From: Clostridiales bacterium
GTDB taxonomy: Bacteria > Bacillota > Clostridia > Christensenellales > Aristaeellaceae
Assembly: GCA_015056365.1 (NCBI GenBank)
Contig: SVGM01000003.1
Span: 62,001-126,000 of the forward strand
Reading direction: 5' to 3'
Length of the DNA stretch: 64,000 bases
Made by a program: the position numbers and the translations under genes
The notes under the pieces: generated by a model
The model's database searches: none
Told to the model about the DNA's origin: nothing
Seen by the model: the letters and a program-made list of their open reading frames with translations, nothing else
Shown here: positions 26,126 to 34,993 of the stretch, one piece after another
Layout of the letters: each line of letters begins with the position of its first letter
How positions within the stretch are numbered: the stretch's first letter is position 1

Positions 26126-27219
26126 CGGTAGACCTGGATGCGATTCGTCACAACTATCTGGTGCTTCGACAGCAGGTACCGCCACACGTTCGCGTGATGC
26201 CTGTGATCAAGGCGGACGCTTACGGTCACGGAATGTGTGAAGTCGCACACACTTTGGAAAAAGAAGGCGTAGGGGATTTTGCTGTTGCCCTTGTGGAAGA
26301 AGGCGTCAAACTGCGTCAGGAAGGGATCACTTCCCGCATTCTCGTGCTTGGCGCCGCGATGAAGGATGCCATTCCACAGGCAATTGAGAACGATTTGACA
26401 CAGACCGTCTTTTCTGCCGATATGATTGCGCTGATCGACCAGAAAGCTGAGCAGGTCGGTAAAATCGCCGATGTTCACATCAAGCTCGATACCGGAATGA
26501 ACCGGATCGGCCTTCGCAGCGTAGAGGAAGCACAAGCGGTTGCCGATGCGCTGGCAGGCGCCAAGCATGTTCGTGCTACCGGCATTTATACGCATCTCGC
26601 CTCGGCTGACGAGACGCTGCCCGATGGTTCAATGAACGATTTTACCAGAAAACAGCTGGAATGCTTTACTCAGCTGAAGAACTGCTTTGATGCATCCATC
26701 CCTGCTCACGTGGCCAACAGCGCTATGAGCCTTCAGGCACCGGAAGCGTATTTTTCCATGATCCGCGAGGGCATCTCCCTCTATGGCTATCCGCCGGTGC
26801 ATACCGATCTGGCATTCCGGCCAGCACTTTCCTGGCGCAGCGAGATCGTCCATATCAAGACGATCTCTAAAGGCGATACCATTGGCTACGGCAGAACGTA
26901 CACCGCTGGACAGGATATGCGGATCGCTACGGTTGCGGTAGGGTATGGCGACGGCTACCATCGTGCAGGTTCCAACCGTGGACAGATGCTGGTTCGCGGG
27001 ACACGTGCGAATATTGTTGGCCGTATCTGCATGGATCAGACGATGATCGATATTTCCCACATCCCGGATGCCCAGGTGGGCGACGAAGTGGTCCTGATTG
27101 GTTCTCAGGGCAGCGATTCGATTTCCGCAGAAGAAGTAGCAATGTGGGCTGACACCATCAGCTACGAAGTGCTGCTGGGAATCACCAGCCGCGTTCCTCG
27201 TATCTACGTAAATGCTTGA
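26104..27219 (+). CDS. alr: Alanine racemase
   Basis: 371-residue PLP enzyme interconverting L- and D-alanine for peptidoglycan. PLP lysine is K36 in VIKADAYGHG. The C-terminal beta domain has the motif GYGDGYHRAGSN with the catalytic tyrosine region, and GRICMDQTMIDI. The start is the ATG at 26104, inside the upstream gene. With ddl and murF (about 49-52 kb) it completes the D-Ala supply chain in this window. Confidence 0.95.
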   Translation: MFRHNYVTVDLDAIRHNYLVLRQQVPPHVRVMPVIKADAYGHGMCEVAHTLEKEGVGDFAVALVEEGVKLRQEGITSRILVLGAAMKDAIPQAIENDLTQTVFSADMIALIDQKAEQVGKIADVHIKLDTGMNRIGLRSVEEAQAVADALAGAKHVRATGIYTHLASADETLPDGSMNDFTRKQLECFTQLKNCFDASIPAHVANSAMSLQAPEAYFSMIREGISLYGYPPVHTDLAFRPALSWRSEIVHIKTISKGDTIGYGRTYTAGQDMRIATVAVGYGDGYHRAGSNRGQMLVRGTRANIVGRICMDQTMIDISHIPDAQVGDEVVLIGSQGSDSISAEEVAMWADTISYEVLLGITSRVPRIYVNA

Positions 27220-27248
27220 GCTGTGATCAGCTCGAAAGGATAACCAAG

Positions 27249-28058
27249 ATGCAAGAGAAGAAAAAGAAAAAACCTTTTCCTGAGAAAGTGGTCAAGCCGA
27301 TCTTGCAGGGCTCCTGGAATGGTCGGGAAGCATGGAAAATGGTGCCCGGCAGAATGCTGTCCATTTTGTCGATCGCGTTGCTGTATCTGTTTTGCATCAT
27401 CATGCTTGGCTTTAACAACAATATTCTCCGAATCGTCACTTCCGTTGTGATCATTATCGGCGCCACGTATTATCAGTGGGTACGCGGGATTGAACGCGGT
27501 GAGAAGGATGCGTCCTTCGGCGAGATTCTTTACAACCGTCAGCAGGAAGGTAAAACAGTGGCTGCAGAGGATCTGGATCGCAGCTTCCATCCCCTTAAAG
27601 GTCTTTTTGTTACACTGATCGCGCTGATTCCCTTTGTTGCGGTTTGTCTCATTTATGCCTTCATGGCACAAAGAGCGACTTTCCAGCTTGGCGTGCTGCC
27701 TTCCTGGACGCAAAGCCTTCAGGGACATAACGAATTCAGTGATGCATTGAACTATTATGGAGTCAAGACGGCGTTTACCTTCACGCATCTGATGCGGATC
27801 ATCGTACGCACGTTGATCATGCCTTTTGTTAACATCGCGACTGTGGTTGGCAATGATGCCGTGCTTTTGATCGAACGCCTGAGCCCGCTGTGTGTGATCA
27901 TCGCCCCTTTGGGATATCCGCTTGGCTATTCTCGAGGCCATGAGATCCGCAGCCGGATCAATACCCGTATCAAAATTGCTGACGCGAAGAAAAAGCGCCG
28001 CGAGCGTAAAGCCCGCAGACAGCGTCAGCGCAGTTCTTCTCCGGAAAGGCTGATCTGA
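27249..28058 (+). CDS. Uncharacterised polytopic membrane protein with basic ends
   Basis: 269 residues, not recognised. Lysine-rich N-terminus (QEKKKKKPFPEK), about four hydrophobic helices (about 40-60, 62-78, 120-140 and 215-235), and a strongly basic tail (KKKRRERKARRQRQRSS). Similar proteins lie beside rsmD-coaD in clostridial genomes, but no function is assigned. ATG 27249 with AAAGGA upstream was used instead of an earlier GTG in the alr stop region. It lies between alr and rsmD in one operon. Confidence 0.6.
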   Translation: MQEKKKKKPFPEKVVKPILQGSWNGREAWKMVPGRMLSILSIALLYLFCIIMLGFNNNILRIVTSVVIIIGATYYQWVRGIERGEKDASFGEILYNRQQEGKTVAAEDLDRSFHPLKGLFVTLIALIPFVAVCLIYAFMAQRATFQLGVLPSWTQSLQGHNEFSDALNYYGVKTAFTFTHLMRIIVRTLIMPFVNIATVVGNDAVLLIERLSPLCVIIAPLGYPLGYSRGHEIRSRINTRIKIADAKKKRRERKARRQRQRSSSPERLI

Positions 28059-28061
28059 TCT

Positions 28062-28631
28062 ATGCGCATTATTGCCGGACGCGGACGAGGCACGCAGCTG
28101 TTTGCGCCTAAAGGAATGGATACCAGACCTACACAGGACAAGGTGAAAGAGTCGCTGTTCAATATGATCCAGTTTGATGTGCCGCAGGCGCGTGTGCTTG
28201 ATCTCTTTGCCGGCAGCGGCGCGCTGGCGCTGGAATCGCTCAGCAGGGGCGCAGAGAGCGCCGTTTTGGTGGATAAAAGCCGCGAAGCACTTGATTGTAT
28301 CCGCCGCAATATCCAGAAGCTGCGCATGGATGACGAAACTACTGTCCTTGCCTGCGACTGGACCCAGGCGCTGGTGAAGTGTCAGATTCAGGGTTTGCAG
28401 TTCGACCTCGTTTTTCTGGATCCACCTTACCGGATGACGGAGCTTGCCGAAATCTCCAACAAGCTTCTGGAAATGAACCTTCTGGCGCAAGACGCATTGC
28501 TAGTGATCGAGCATAGAACAGATACACAGCCCCAAATGAACGACTGCTTTTCGCTCGAGCGCGAGCGTACCTATGGAGATACCCAGATCCATTTTTATCG
28601 TCTGAACATGGAGGAAGCCCATGAGATCTGA
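28062..28631 (+). CDS. rsmD: 16S rRNA (guanine-966-N2) methyltransferase RsmD
   Basis: 189-residue SAM methyltransferase acting on 16S rRNA G966. Motifs: IIAGRGRGTQLFAP, the SAM loop LDLFAGSGALALESLSRGA (about 47-65) and catalytic DPPYRM (about 121-126). Starts 3 bases after the preceding gene; ends 11 bases inside coaD, the usual rsmD-coaD pair. Confidence 0.93.
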   Translation: MRIIAGRGRGTQLFAPKGMDTRPTQDKVKESLFNMIQFDVPQARVLDLFAGSGALALESLSRGAESAVLVDKSREALDCIRRNIQKLRMDDETTVLACDWTQALVKCQIQGLQFDLVFLDPPYRMTELAEISNKLLEMNLLAQDALLVIEHRTDTQPQMNDCFSLERERTYGDTQIHFYRLNMEEAHEI

Positions 28632-29112
28632 TGTATGTGTATATGCCGGAAGCTTTGACCCGATTACCAGCGGACATCTGGATATCATCGAGCGCGGTGC
28701 AGCGATTTTCCCCAAAATGATTGTTGCTATTCTTCGAAATCCGTCAAAGAAAGGCGCTTTTTCCATCGAGGAGCGGCTTGGTATGCTCAGGAAATCTTGC
28801 GCTCATGTGTCCAATGTTACGTTTGATAGTTTTGACGGTTTGTTGGTAGACTATATGCGTAAGGTGGATGCCGGCGTTATCCTGCGCGGTCTCCGTGCTG
28901 TCAGCGATTTCGAGAGCGAGTTCCAGATGGCGCAGCTAAACCGCCAGATGAACAGCGATGTGGAAACCTTTTTCCTGATGACGTCCCCAAAACATGCGTA
29001 CCTTAGTTCCAGCGCCGTACGGGAAATCGCCTCTTTTGGCGGCGATATCTCCGAGTTCGTCCCGGCACCCATTGTAGCGGAAGTTGCTATTGCGCTGAGA
29101 AAAGAACAGTAA
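28621..29112 (+). CDS. coaD: Phosphopantetheine adenylyltransferase CoaD
   Basis: 163-residue nucleotidyltransferase making dephospho-CoA from 4'-phosphopantetheine and ATP. Shows YAGSFDPITSGHLDII (the GSFDPxTxGH catalytic block) and LSSSAVREIASFGGDIS near the C-terminus (the SSxxRE phosphate loop). The ATG overlaps the rsmD end by 11 bases. Confidence 0.95.
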   Translation: MRSDVCVYAGSFDPITSGHLDIIERGAAIFPKMIVAILRNPSKKGAFSIEERLGMLRKSCAHVSNVTFDSFDGLLVDYMRKVDAGVILRGLRAVSDFESEFQMAQLNRQMNSDVETFFLMTSPKHAYLSSSAVREIASFGGDISEFVPAPIVAEVAIALRKEQ

Positions 29113-29135
29113 TCAATCGATGTGGAGGAAGAAAG

Positions 29136-29771
29136 ATGGAACAGCAAGATACGATTAAGCTTTTTCGCGAACACCTGTATGAGATGGAAACACTGGTGCA
29201 GCAAGGCAAACGCGTTCCGCTGAGCAATCTGTGCATGGTGGACAGAGATCGCATGCTCTACCTACTGGGTGCTGTCAACAACGATCTGCCCACCGTCATC
29301 GTGGAATGTGAAGGCGTGATCAAGAATCAGATCAGCATCATCAATGAAGCCAACGAACGCGCTAATCAGACCAAGTCCGACGCCACCATGCGCGCAACCC
29401 AGTACGTAAACGACGCCAATACCCAGGCGCAGAAAACCGTCGCGGCTGCAAACAAGCAGGCGCAGGATACCCTTGCAGCTGCTCAGCAGCAGGCCGCTAC
29501 GCTTGTTCGTGAAGCACAGGAGCAGGCGAACGCGATCCTCAATGACGCTAAAATCCGCGCGGATCAAATGGTGAGCGAGCAGGAAGTACTTGCGCGTGCC
29601 AAAATGGACGCCGAGGAACTCAAACAGAGTACCCAGGAAGACGTGGAACGCCTCTATTCTGATGTGTATCGTCATATTGACGAAGTTCTGGCTCAGCTTG
29701 ACCGCTCCATTAGCGAAAAACTGACGGATATCCGTATGACCCGTCAGCAGATTGATCAAAGCATGCGTTAA
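29136..29771 (+). CDS. Coiled-coil protein, ATP synthase b subunit-like
   Basis: 211 residues. After a globular N-terminal 60 residues (LFREHLYEMETLVQQGKRVPLSNLCMVDR) there is a long Ala/Gln-rich helix (about 70-205, NEANERANQTKSDATMRATQ and AAAQQQAATLVREAQEQAN), likely a coiled coil. Homologues sit after coaD in many Clostridia and are often called ATPase or DivIVA-like; no activity is shown. No transmembrane segment is visible. Strong GGAGG upstream. Confidence 0.7.
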   Translation: MEQQDTIKLFREHLYEMETLVQQGKRVPLSNLCMVDRDRMLYLLGAVNNDLPTVIVECEGVIKNQISIINEANERANQTKSDATMRATQYVNDANTQAQKTVAAANKQAQDTLAAAQQQAATLVREAQEQANAILNDAKIRADQMVSEQEVLARAKMDAEELKQSTQEDVERLYSDVYRHIDEVLAQLDRSISEKLTDIRMTRQQIDQSMR

Positions 29772-29864
29772 GGTTTTCATCCAAGTTTTTCTATGGTTGC
29801 TTTTTTCCGCTCCGGTCACAATAGATGCGAAGTGCTGCCAGTGTCCGGAGGGAGGAACCAACCG

Positions 29865-30860
29865 ATGTCAAAAGCAAAAGCATCATTAGGTGTCATCATC
29901 GCAACAGTCGTTACGGTAATGACACTTTTCTTTTTTCCATACACCCCCAAAAAAGCGGTTCGTACCTGTCAGGTGATCCGGCAGGATCTTTATATCACGG
30001 AAATGCTGGAGGGCGTCGTTGGCTATATGAACGAACAGCCATTGATTTCTCTCACGGATGGTCAGGTCAGTCATGTGTATGTCAAACCCGGGGACGCTGT
30101 CAGGGAAGGGCAGCTTTTGTTTTTGTTGGATATGGAGATGGAGATGCATTCATTGGCAGCAGTGGAGCAGGAACTCTATTTTCGCAAAGAATTTACCATG
30201 AATAACACTTACGGCGAAGCTCTTTCTTATGCGGCAGGAGACCAATTGGCACAGCTTCATTCCATGCGTCAGACATTACAAAGCTCAATTGCTGTTAAGC
30301 AGGTGCGTGCTGCAACAGATAGCATCGTTCAGAGTGTGTATATCTCCGAAGGTGACTATGTAACGGCTCAATCTGTGCTAGGGGTTACACGGGGGGAGGG
30401 GATCGGCATAACCGCAACACGAACGTATTCCAGTCGACGTGAACCTGTTGCTGGTACGTCTGCGCTGCTTCTGACCAATAGAGGTGAGCTTCTGGGAAAC
30501 GCTGTGCTTCATGAACTTACAGCGCCTACTGCTACCGCCGATTTGCACACTGTTCAGCAGATGCTTTTTTCTCCGGTCAGTTTGATGAGCAATTCGCTCA
30601 AACCGGGTGACAGGCTTATGATTCAGGCGATACTTGAAATTTTTCCGGATGCAGCGCTTGTCCCTGTGGAAGCAGTGGGCAGCGGTAACAAACTTTGGAT
30701 CGTGGAGGGAGATGAGGTTTCCTGTGTTGCTGTCGATGCTCAAAATCGAAACGACGCGTTTGTTGCTGTTCCTGACGAATTGATTGGCGCGACCGTTGTC
30801 CTTTATCCAGATGAGGCTGATCTTACGCGTAGATCAAGGGTAAAGGTGATAGCAGAGTGA
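29865..30860 (+). CDS. HlyD-type membrane fusion protein
   Basis: 331 residues with an N-terminal transmembrane helix (about 9-27) and a biotinyl-lipoyl-like domain (VSHVYVKPGDAVREGQLLFLLD, about 67-88; second half AATDSIVQSVYISEGDYVTAQS, about 149-170), the signature of periplasmic adaptor (MFP) proteins. In Gram-positive bacteria such proteins pair with MacB/FtsX-type permeases. The next gene, which starts in the stop codon overlap, is such a permease. GGAGGGAGG precedes the ATG at 29865. No ATPase gene follows in the operon. Confidence 0.75.
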   Translation: MSKAKASLGVIIATVVTVMTLFFFPYTPKKAVRTCQVIRQDLYITEMLEGVVGYMNEQPLISLTDGQVSHVYVKPGDAVREGQLLFLLDMEMEMHSLAAVEQELYFRKEFTMNNTYGEALSYAAGDQLAQLHSMRQTLQSSIAVKQVRAATDSIVQSVYISEGDYVTAQSVLGVTRGEGIGITATRTYSSRREPVAGTSALLLTNRGELLGNAVLHELTAPTATADLHTVQQMLFSPVSLMSNSLKPGDRLMIQAILEIFPDAALVPVEAVGSGNKLWIVEGDEVSCVAVDAQNRNDAFVAVPDELIGATVVLYPDEADLTRRSRVKVIAE

Positions 30861-31999
30861 TGAAAAAACATGAATTTTGGCGATTGAGCATTCAAAATGT
30901 TTTTTCCTCGCCAGTGCGTTCTGTCCTGACGGTGCTGGGAATGGCCATTGGGGTGGGTGCGATACTGACTGTTATCACCTTGGGTGACGCTGGCAGAACG
31001 CAGGTCAAAAGCGAGATGTCCAGATTGGGAATCGACAAAGTCCGCTTAACTGCGAAACATGAAAAACCATTGTATCAAAGTGATGCGGAGTTTTTGCGCC
31101 AATCACTTCAGTCGCAGGTGGAGGAACTTGTTTATTTGCAATGTGATGTTCGTTCATCATCTTTTTCTGGAGAGGTAATGATCGTTGGGTGCTCATGCAG
31201 CTATTTTGCGAATTTACAGGTTAGTATCATCGAAGGAGAACAGCTGAATGCACTCCAGTGGCAGGATGGAGGCGAAGCTGCGCTGGTTGGGGCTGAGGTG
31301 GCAAAAGAGTTCTGCATTTTTCCAGGAGAATGGTTTTCCCTTGGCGGCAGAATGTTTCGTTGTGCAGGGATCATGGGCCAGAGCAGGGACGTATCACAGC
31401 TGGATATGCAGGAGGTAATCCTGTTGCCTGCTGATGTGATGGCTGGATGGTTTGGTCAAATTGTCCATGAACTGAGTATCGACGTGCCCGAATCGATGCT
31501 GCCTGATTTGGTAGCTGTGATGGCTTCTGACTTGCTTTATCAAAACAGAGGCGTTGAAAGTAATGCGGTTAGCATGCAGCTTCAGGCAGAAGCCGCGGAT
31601 AATGTCTTATTTGTTTTTGTGGATGTGCTAAAATGGGTTGCGTTGGTATGCATGATTGTGGGCGGTATCGGCGTGATGAATATTCTTCTGGTGAGCGTGG
31701 GGGAGCGGCGTAGGGAAATCGGCATTATGCAGTCGTTGGGAATGAACCGTTGTCAGATCTGTCTCCTTTTTTTGTGCGAGGCTTCTCTGTATGCTGTGGT
31801 AGGCGGCTTTTGTGGCGTGCTGTTTGGCATTGCGCTGATTCATGTGGCAGGGAACAACATCGGCTTGTCGCCCATTGTGAATGTACTGGATTGCGTTGTT
31901 GTGTTTTTGGCTACAGTGGCTATGGGCCTGGTCTTTGGCGTTTTGCCGGCGGCCAAGGCGGGCTCGATGCAGCCTGTTGCGGCGCTTAGGGATGACTGA
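30860..31999 (+). CDS. MacB/FtsX-type ABC transporter permease
   Basis: 379 residues with one N-terminal helix (FSSPVRSVLTVLGMAIGVGAILTVITLG), a large extracytoplasmic MacB-like domain (about 45-240), and three C-terminal helices in an FtsX domain with GGIGVMNILLVSVGERRREIGIMQSLG (about 268-294), a diagnostic motif. No fused or adjacent cognate ATPase is present, unlike MacB. The start is an ATG overlapping the preceding stop. Partner of the MFP gene before it. Confidence 0.85.
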   Translation: MKKHEFWRLSIQNVFSSPVRSVLTVLGMAIGVGAILTVITLGDAGRTQVKSEMSRLGIDKVRLTAKHEKPLYQSDAEFLRQSLQSQVEELVYLQCDVRSSSFSGEVMIVGCSCSYFANLQVSIIEGEQLNALQWQDGGEAALVGAEVAKEFCIFPGEWFSLGGRMFRCAGIMGQSRDVSQLDMQEVILLPADVMAGWFGQIVHELSIDVPESMLPDLVAVMASDLLYQNRGVESNAVSMQLQAEAADNVLFVFVDVLKWVALVCMIVGGIGVMNILLVSVGERRREIGIMQSLGMNRCQICLLFLCEASLYAVVGGFCGVLFGIALIHVAGNNIGLSPIVNVLDCVVVFLATVAMGLVFGVLPAAKAGSMQPVAALRDD

Positions 32000-32181
32000 A
32001 ATGACAATTCTGGGATGTTTGCAGTCATTGTGTACATCGTGTACAAAGCTTAGAGTGAATTTTGGCGATTTCGCCTATTCCATCTGACGAAAAAGTACGC
32101 TATAATGATGCCAATGAAATGCTGAGTTAGATGTGTGATTAGGCATCTTACCAGTCATTGAACAAAAGGGAGGAAACTCAA

Positions 32182-33300
32182 ATGGCAAGTTTGTCTTTGA
32201 ACGGCATCTATAAGGTTTATTCCGGCAATGTTACCGCTGTTAGCGATTTCTGCCTGGAGATCGAAGACAAGGAATTTATCGTTCTGGTCGGCCCCTCTGG
32301 CTGCGGTAAGTCCACCACCCTGCGTATGGTTGCTGGTCTGGAAGAGATCTCTGCTGGCGAACTGTACATCGGCGACCGCCTGGTCAACGACGTCGCTCCC
32401 AAGGATCGCGACATCGCCATGGTGTTCCAGAACTACGCTCTGTATCCCCACATGACCGTGTTTGACAATATGGCTTTCGGTCTGAAGCTGCGCAAGACCC
32501 CCAAGGCAGAAATCAAGCAGCGCGTGGAAGAAGCTGCCAAGATCCTGGACATCGCTCACCTGCTCAACCGTAAGCCCAAGGCTCTGTCCGGCGGTCAGCG
32601 TCAGCGTGTTGCTCTGGGCCGTGCTATCGTTCGTGAGCCCAAGGTCTTCCTGTTCGACGAACCTCTGTCCAACCTGGACGCCAAGCTGCGCGTTGCCATG
32701 CGTACTGAAATCACCAAGCTGCATCAGCGCCTGCAGACCACCTTCATCTATGTTACCCACGACCAGACCGAAGCTATGACCATGGCTTCCCGTATCGTGG
32801 TTATGAAGGATGGCTTCATCCAGCAGGTCGACAGCCCCCAGAATCTGTACGACTATCCCGCCAACCTGTTCGTTGCCGGCTTCATCGGCAGCCCCCAGAT
32901 GAACTTCTTCACCGTCACCCTGGCCAAGGAAGGCAACGAAGTTCTGGCCAAGTTCGGCGACAATGCCATCGTGATCCCCGAGAGCAAGCTTTCCAAGTTC
33001 AAGGATGAGAGCTACATCGGCAAGGAAGTCTACATGGGCATCCGTCCCGAGAACATCTCTGACGAAGAAGCTGTTATCGCTGAGTCCAAGGCCGTTATCG
33101 ACTGCAGCGTCGAAGTGACCGAGCTCATGGGTAGCGAAACTTACCTCTACCTGTCCACCAGCGGCAAGGATGAGAACATCATCGCTCGTGTGAACCCCCG
33201 CACCACCAGCCGTGCTGGCCAGCAGATCAAGGTTGCCTTCGATGTCAACCACCTGCACTTCTTCGACAAGGAGACCGAGGAAACCCTCCTCAACCGCTAA
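32182..33300 (+). CDS. Sugar ABC transporter ATP-binding protein, MsmX/UgpC-like
   Basis: 372-residue multitask ATPase for carbohydrate importers: Walker A LVGPSGCGKSTTLRMVAGLE (about 35-54, shortened to its core GPSGCGKST), signature LSGGQRQRVALGRAIV (about 135-150), Walker B VFLFDEPLSNLDA, H-loop YVTHDQTEA, and a C-terminal TOBE domain. Codons are heavily biased to C/G-ending forms, unlike most neighbours, suggesting high expression. A TATAAT at 32101-32106 may drive it; the -35 box is poor. GGGAGG precedes the ATG. One MsmX often serves several transporters whose membrane parts lie elsewhere, as here. Confidence 0.93.
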   Translation: MASLSLNGIYKVYSGNVTAVSDFCLEIEDKEFIVLVGPSGCGKSTTLRMVAGLEEISAGELYIGDRLVNDVAPKDRDIAMVFQNYALYPHMTVFDNMAFGLKLRKTPKAEIKQRVEEAAKILDIAHLLNRKPKALSGGQRQRVALGRAIVREPKVFLFDEPLSNLDAKLRVAMRTEITKLHQRLQTTFIYVTHDQTEAMTMASRIVVMKDGFIQQVDSPQNLYDYPANLFVAGFIGSPQMNFFTVTLAKEGNEVLAKFGDNAIVIPESKLSKFKDESYIGKEVYMGIRPENISDEEAVIAESKAVIDCSVEVTELMGSETYLYLSTSGKDENIIARVNPRTTSRAGQQIKVAFDVNHLHFFDKETEETLLNR

Positions 33301-33313
33301 TTGTCACTTTTTC

Positions 33314-33342
33314 AAGACTGCCTGCAAAGGCAGTCTTTTTTT
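33314..33342 (+). terminator. Intrinsic terminator of the sugar ATPase gene
   Basis: Nine-bp perfect stem AAGACTGCC / GGCAGTCTT with a six-base loop and a T-run. Confidence 0.88.
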
Positions 33343-33364
33343 GTGAAAATGTATACACCTCCTG

Positions 33365-33393
33365 CTGATTTTCAGCCCAAAATGTGATATGAT
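33365..33393 (+). promoter_or_regulatory. Promoter for the PdaC-like deacetylase
   Basis: CTGATT (33365-33370), 17-bp spacer and TGA-TATGAT (33388-33393, extended -10). The -35 match is weak. Confidence 0.5.
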
Positions 33394-33423
33394 AGGAAAG
33401 GCCCTAATGATGGAGGTGTTAGC

Positions 33424-34824
33424 TTGAGCATTTTGTGCAATAGATGGCTGCGCAGGATCTGTGCGCTTGTTTTGTCTCTTTGTGTGACGCCCATTTTTGC
33501 CATTGCAGAATCTGAAGAAATTGATCCGAGAAAAGAGCCGTTTCCTTATCCTGATGCCTTGATGATCACTGTCGCCTACGAGACCCGCAAAGCTGACAAC
33601 GGTGTTTCTGTTGAGGTGGGTGTACCCACGACCAATCATGAGAAGGTCAATGACGAGCTCTCAACGATGGTTCAGACCATTTTTGAAGATACCGCTGCTC
33701 ACGCTGGAGTGAACAAAGAAGAAGAATTGGAAGTGATGACGACCTATCGCGTTTCCGGCACCAAATGGGCTGGATTGATGATAACGGGCCGTGTCATTAC
33801 CCTTGCCAACAGCTCTACCAAAAGCTTTATCACGGAAGATACGACGTATCTCTGTTTTGATTCGGTTACCTATGACATGGAGACAGGGGAAAGACTGACC
33901 ATGGCTGATGTCTTCCCGGACGACAGCGAAGCTTGGGCCAAAATCAGCGGGATGATGCAGGAGCAGCTCAACGCCTATTATCCCAGCGAAAGCAGAGATC
34001 AGGAAGCGATTGCCGCCTTGACTGACATTGAAGCGATCAAACAGATGAGCTTCCTGCCTGGCGCAGGCCGCCTGTTGCTTACTGTACCGCTTTGGGACGT
34101 ATTGGATCAGCATCTTCAGCTGGTACAGATCGCGTTGCCGTACCCGGATTTCCGCCAGTGGATGACCGAAACAGCATACGAACAAACAGATAACAGCGCC
34201 CGACCCATCGTTGCCATTACCTATGACGACGGCCCTGCGCAGCATTCCACCAGGAACATTCTTCGTTCCCTGTCCAGCAACGGTGCTGCAGCCACTTTCT
34301 TCACCGTCGGGCGTATGCTGAATAAGTGGCCGGATATCGTACGCCGCGAATTGGACTATGGACATACGGTCGGTTCGCATTCCTATCATCACAAGTACGA
34401 GTATCAAGTCAATACGGATTACTTACGTGACGATCGCGAGCAATGTCTGCAATTCCACGAAGAGATGCTCGGCATTCAGCCTGATCTGTTCCGTGCTCCC
34501 GGCGGAAACTGCGACAAGTATCAGAAATATGAGATTGGCTGGCCAATCATTCTGTGGCGCTATTCAGCTGGCGATACTGGCAACAACAATGCATATCAGC
34601 TTGCATCGCGTATTGCAAACGGCGCAAAGGATGGCGATATCATTCTGATGCACGATATCTACGCGAAAACAGCCAAGGGCTCCGATATGTTCCTTGCCCA
34701 AATGCGGGAAGCCGGCTTTATGTTTGCGACGGTCGAAGAAATGTTGTACCTGCATGGCATCGTGCCGCAGCCTAACGTTGTCTACCACAGTGCTTTTACC
34801 GAACCCATTACGGCTGCAGATTAA
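33424..34824 (+). CDS. PdaC-like polysaccharide deacetylase
   Basis: 466-residue secreted enzyme. A signal peptide covers residues 1-28 (LCVTPIFAIAES). Residues about 40-230 resemble the DUF4163/DUF3298 pair found before NodB in Bacillus PdaC, and about 260-445 is a NodB deacetylase with TYDDGPAQHS (catalytic Asp and metal Asp), HSYHH (metal histidines), RAPGG and LMHD. Substrate likely a peptidoglycan or chitin-type GlcNAc/MurNAc polymer at the cell surface. TTG at 33424 is the start, with TGGAGGTG seven bases upstream. A hairpin terminator follows. Confidence 0.87.
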   Translation: MSILCNRWLRRICALVLSLCVTPIFAIAESEEIDPRKEPFPYPDALMITVAYETRKADNGVSVEVGVPTTNHEKVNDELSTMVQTIFEDTAAHAGVNKEEELEVMTTYRVSGTKWAGLMITGRVITLANSSTKSFITEDTTYLCFDSVTYDMETGERLTMADVFPDDSEAWAKISGMMQEQLNAYYPSESRDQEAIAALTDIEAIKQMSFLPGAGRLLLTVPLWDVLDQHLQLVQIALPYPDFRQWMTETAYEQTDNSARPIVAITYDDGPAQHSTRNILRSLSSNGAAATFFTVGRMLNKWPDIVRRELDYGHTVGSHSYHHKYEYQVNTDYLRDDREQCLQFHEEMLGIQPDLFRAPGGNCDKYQKYEIGWPIILWRYSAGDTGNNNAYQLASRIANGAKDGDIILMHDIYAKTAKGSDMFLAQMREAGFMFATVEEMLYLHGIVPQPNVVYHSAFTEPITAAD

Positions 34825-34836
34825 TGCATGTACATG

Positions 34837-34890
34837 GCCGCTTCACGCCTGGACGATTGAACAAAACCACGTGAAGCGGCACTTCTTTTT
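34837..34890 (+). terminator. Intrinsic terminator after the deacetylase gene
   Basis: Stem GCCGCTTCACG (34837-34847) with its complement at 34870-34880 and a T run at 34886-34890; the loop is long (22 bases). Confidence 0.8.
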
Positions 34891-34993
34891 GCCACAGGTC
34901 GTTGAAAATGACGCAAAACCATTGACAAACAGGAGTTGTGATCAATAGGTTTTTCATTAAGAATACGCTAATTTGCTGAAAAGAGGCATAACT

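Noticed and set aside
32182..33300. Sugar ABC ATPase as the missing ATPase of the upstream MFP-permease pair
   Set aside because: It is a MsmX/UgpC-type importer ATPase with its own -10 region and different codon bias, and MFP-FtsX exporters use MacB/LolD-type ATPases.
34837..34880. CCACGTGAAG as a parS site
   Set aside because: Only a partial match to the ParB palindrome; it is the descending arm of the terminator hairpin after the deacetylase.
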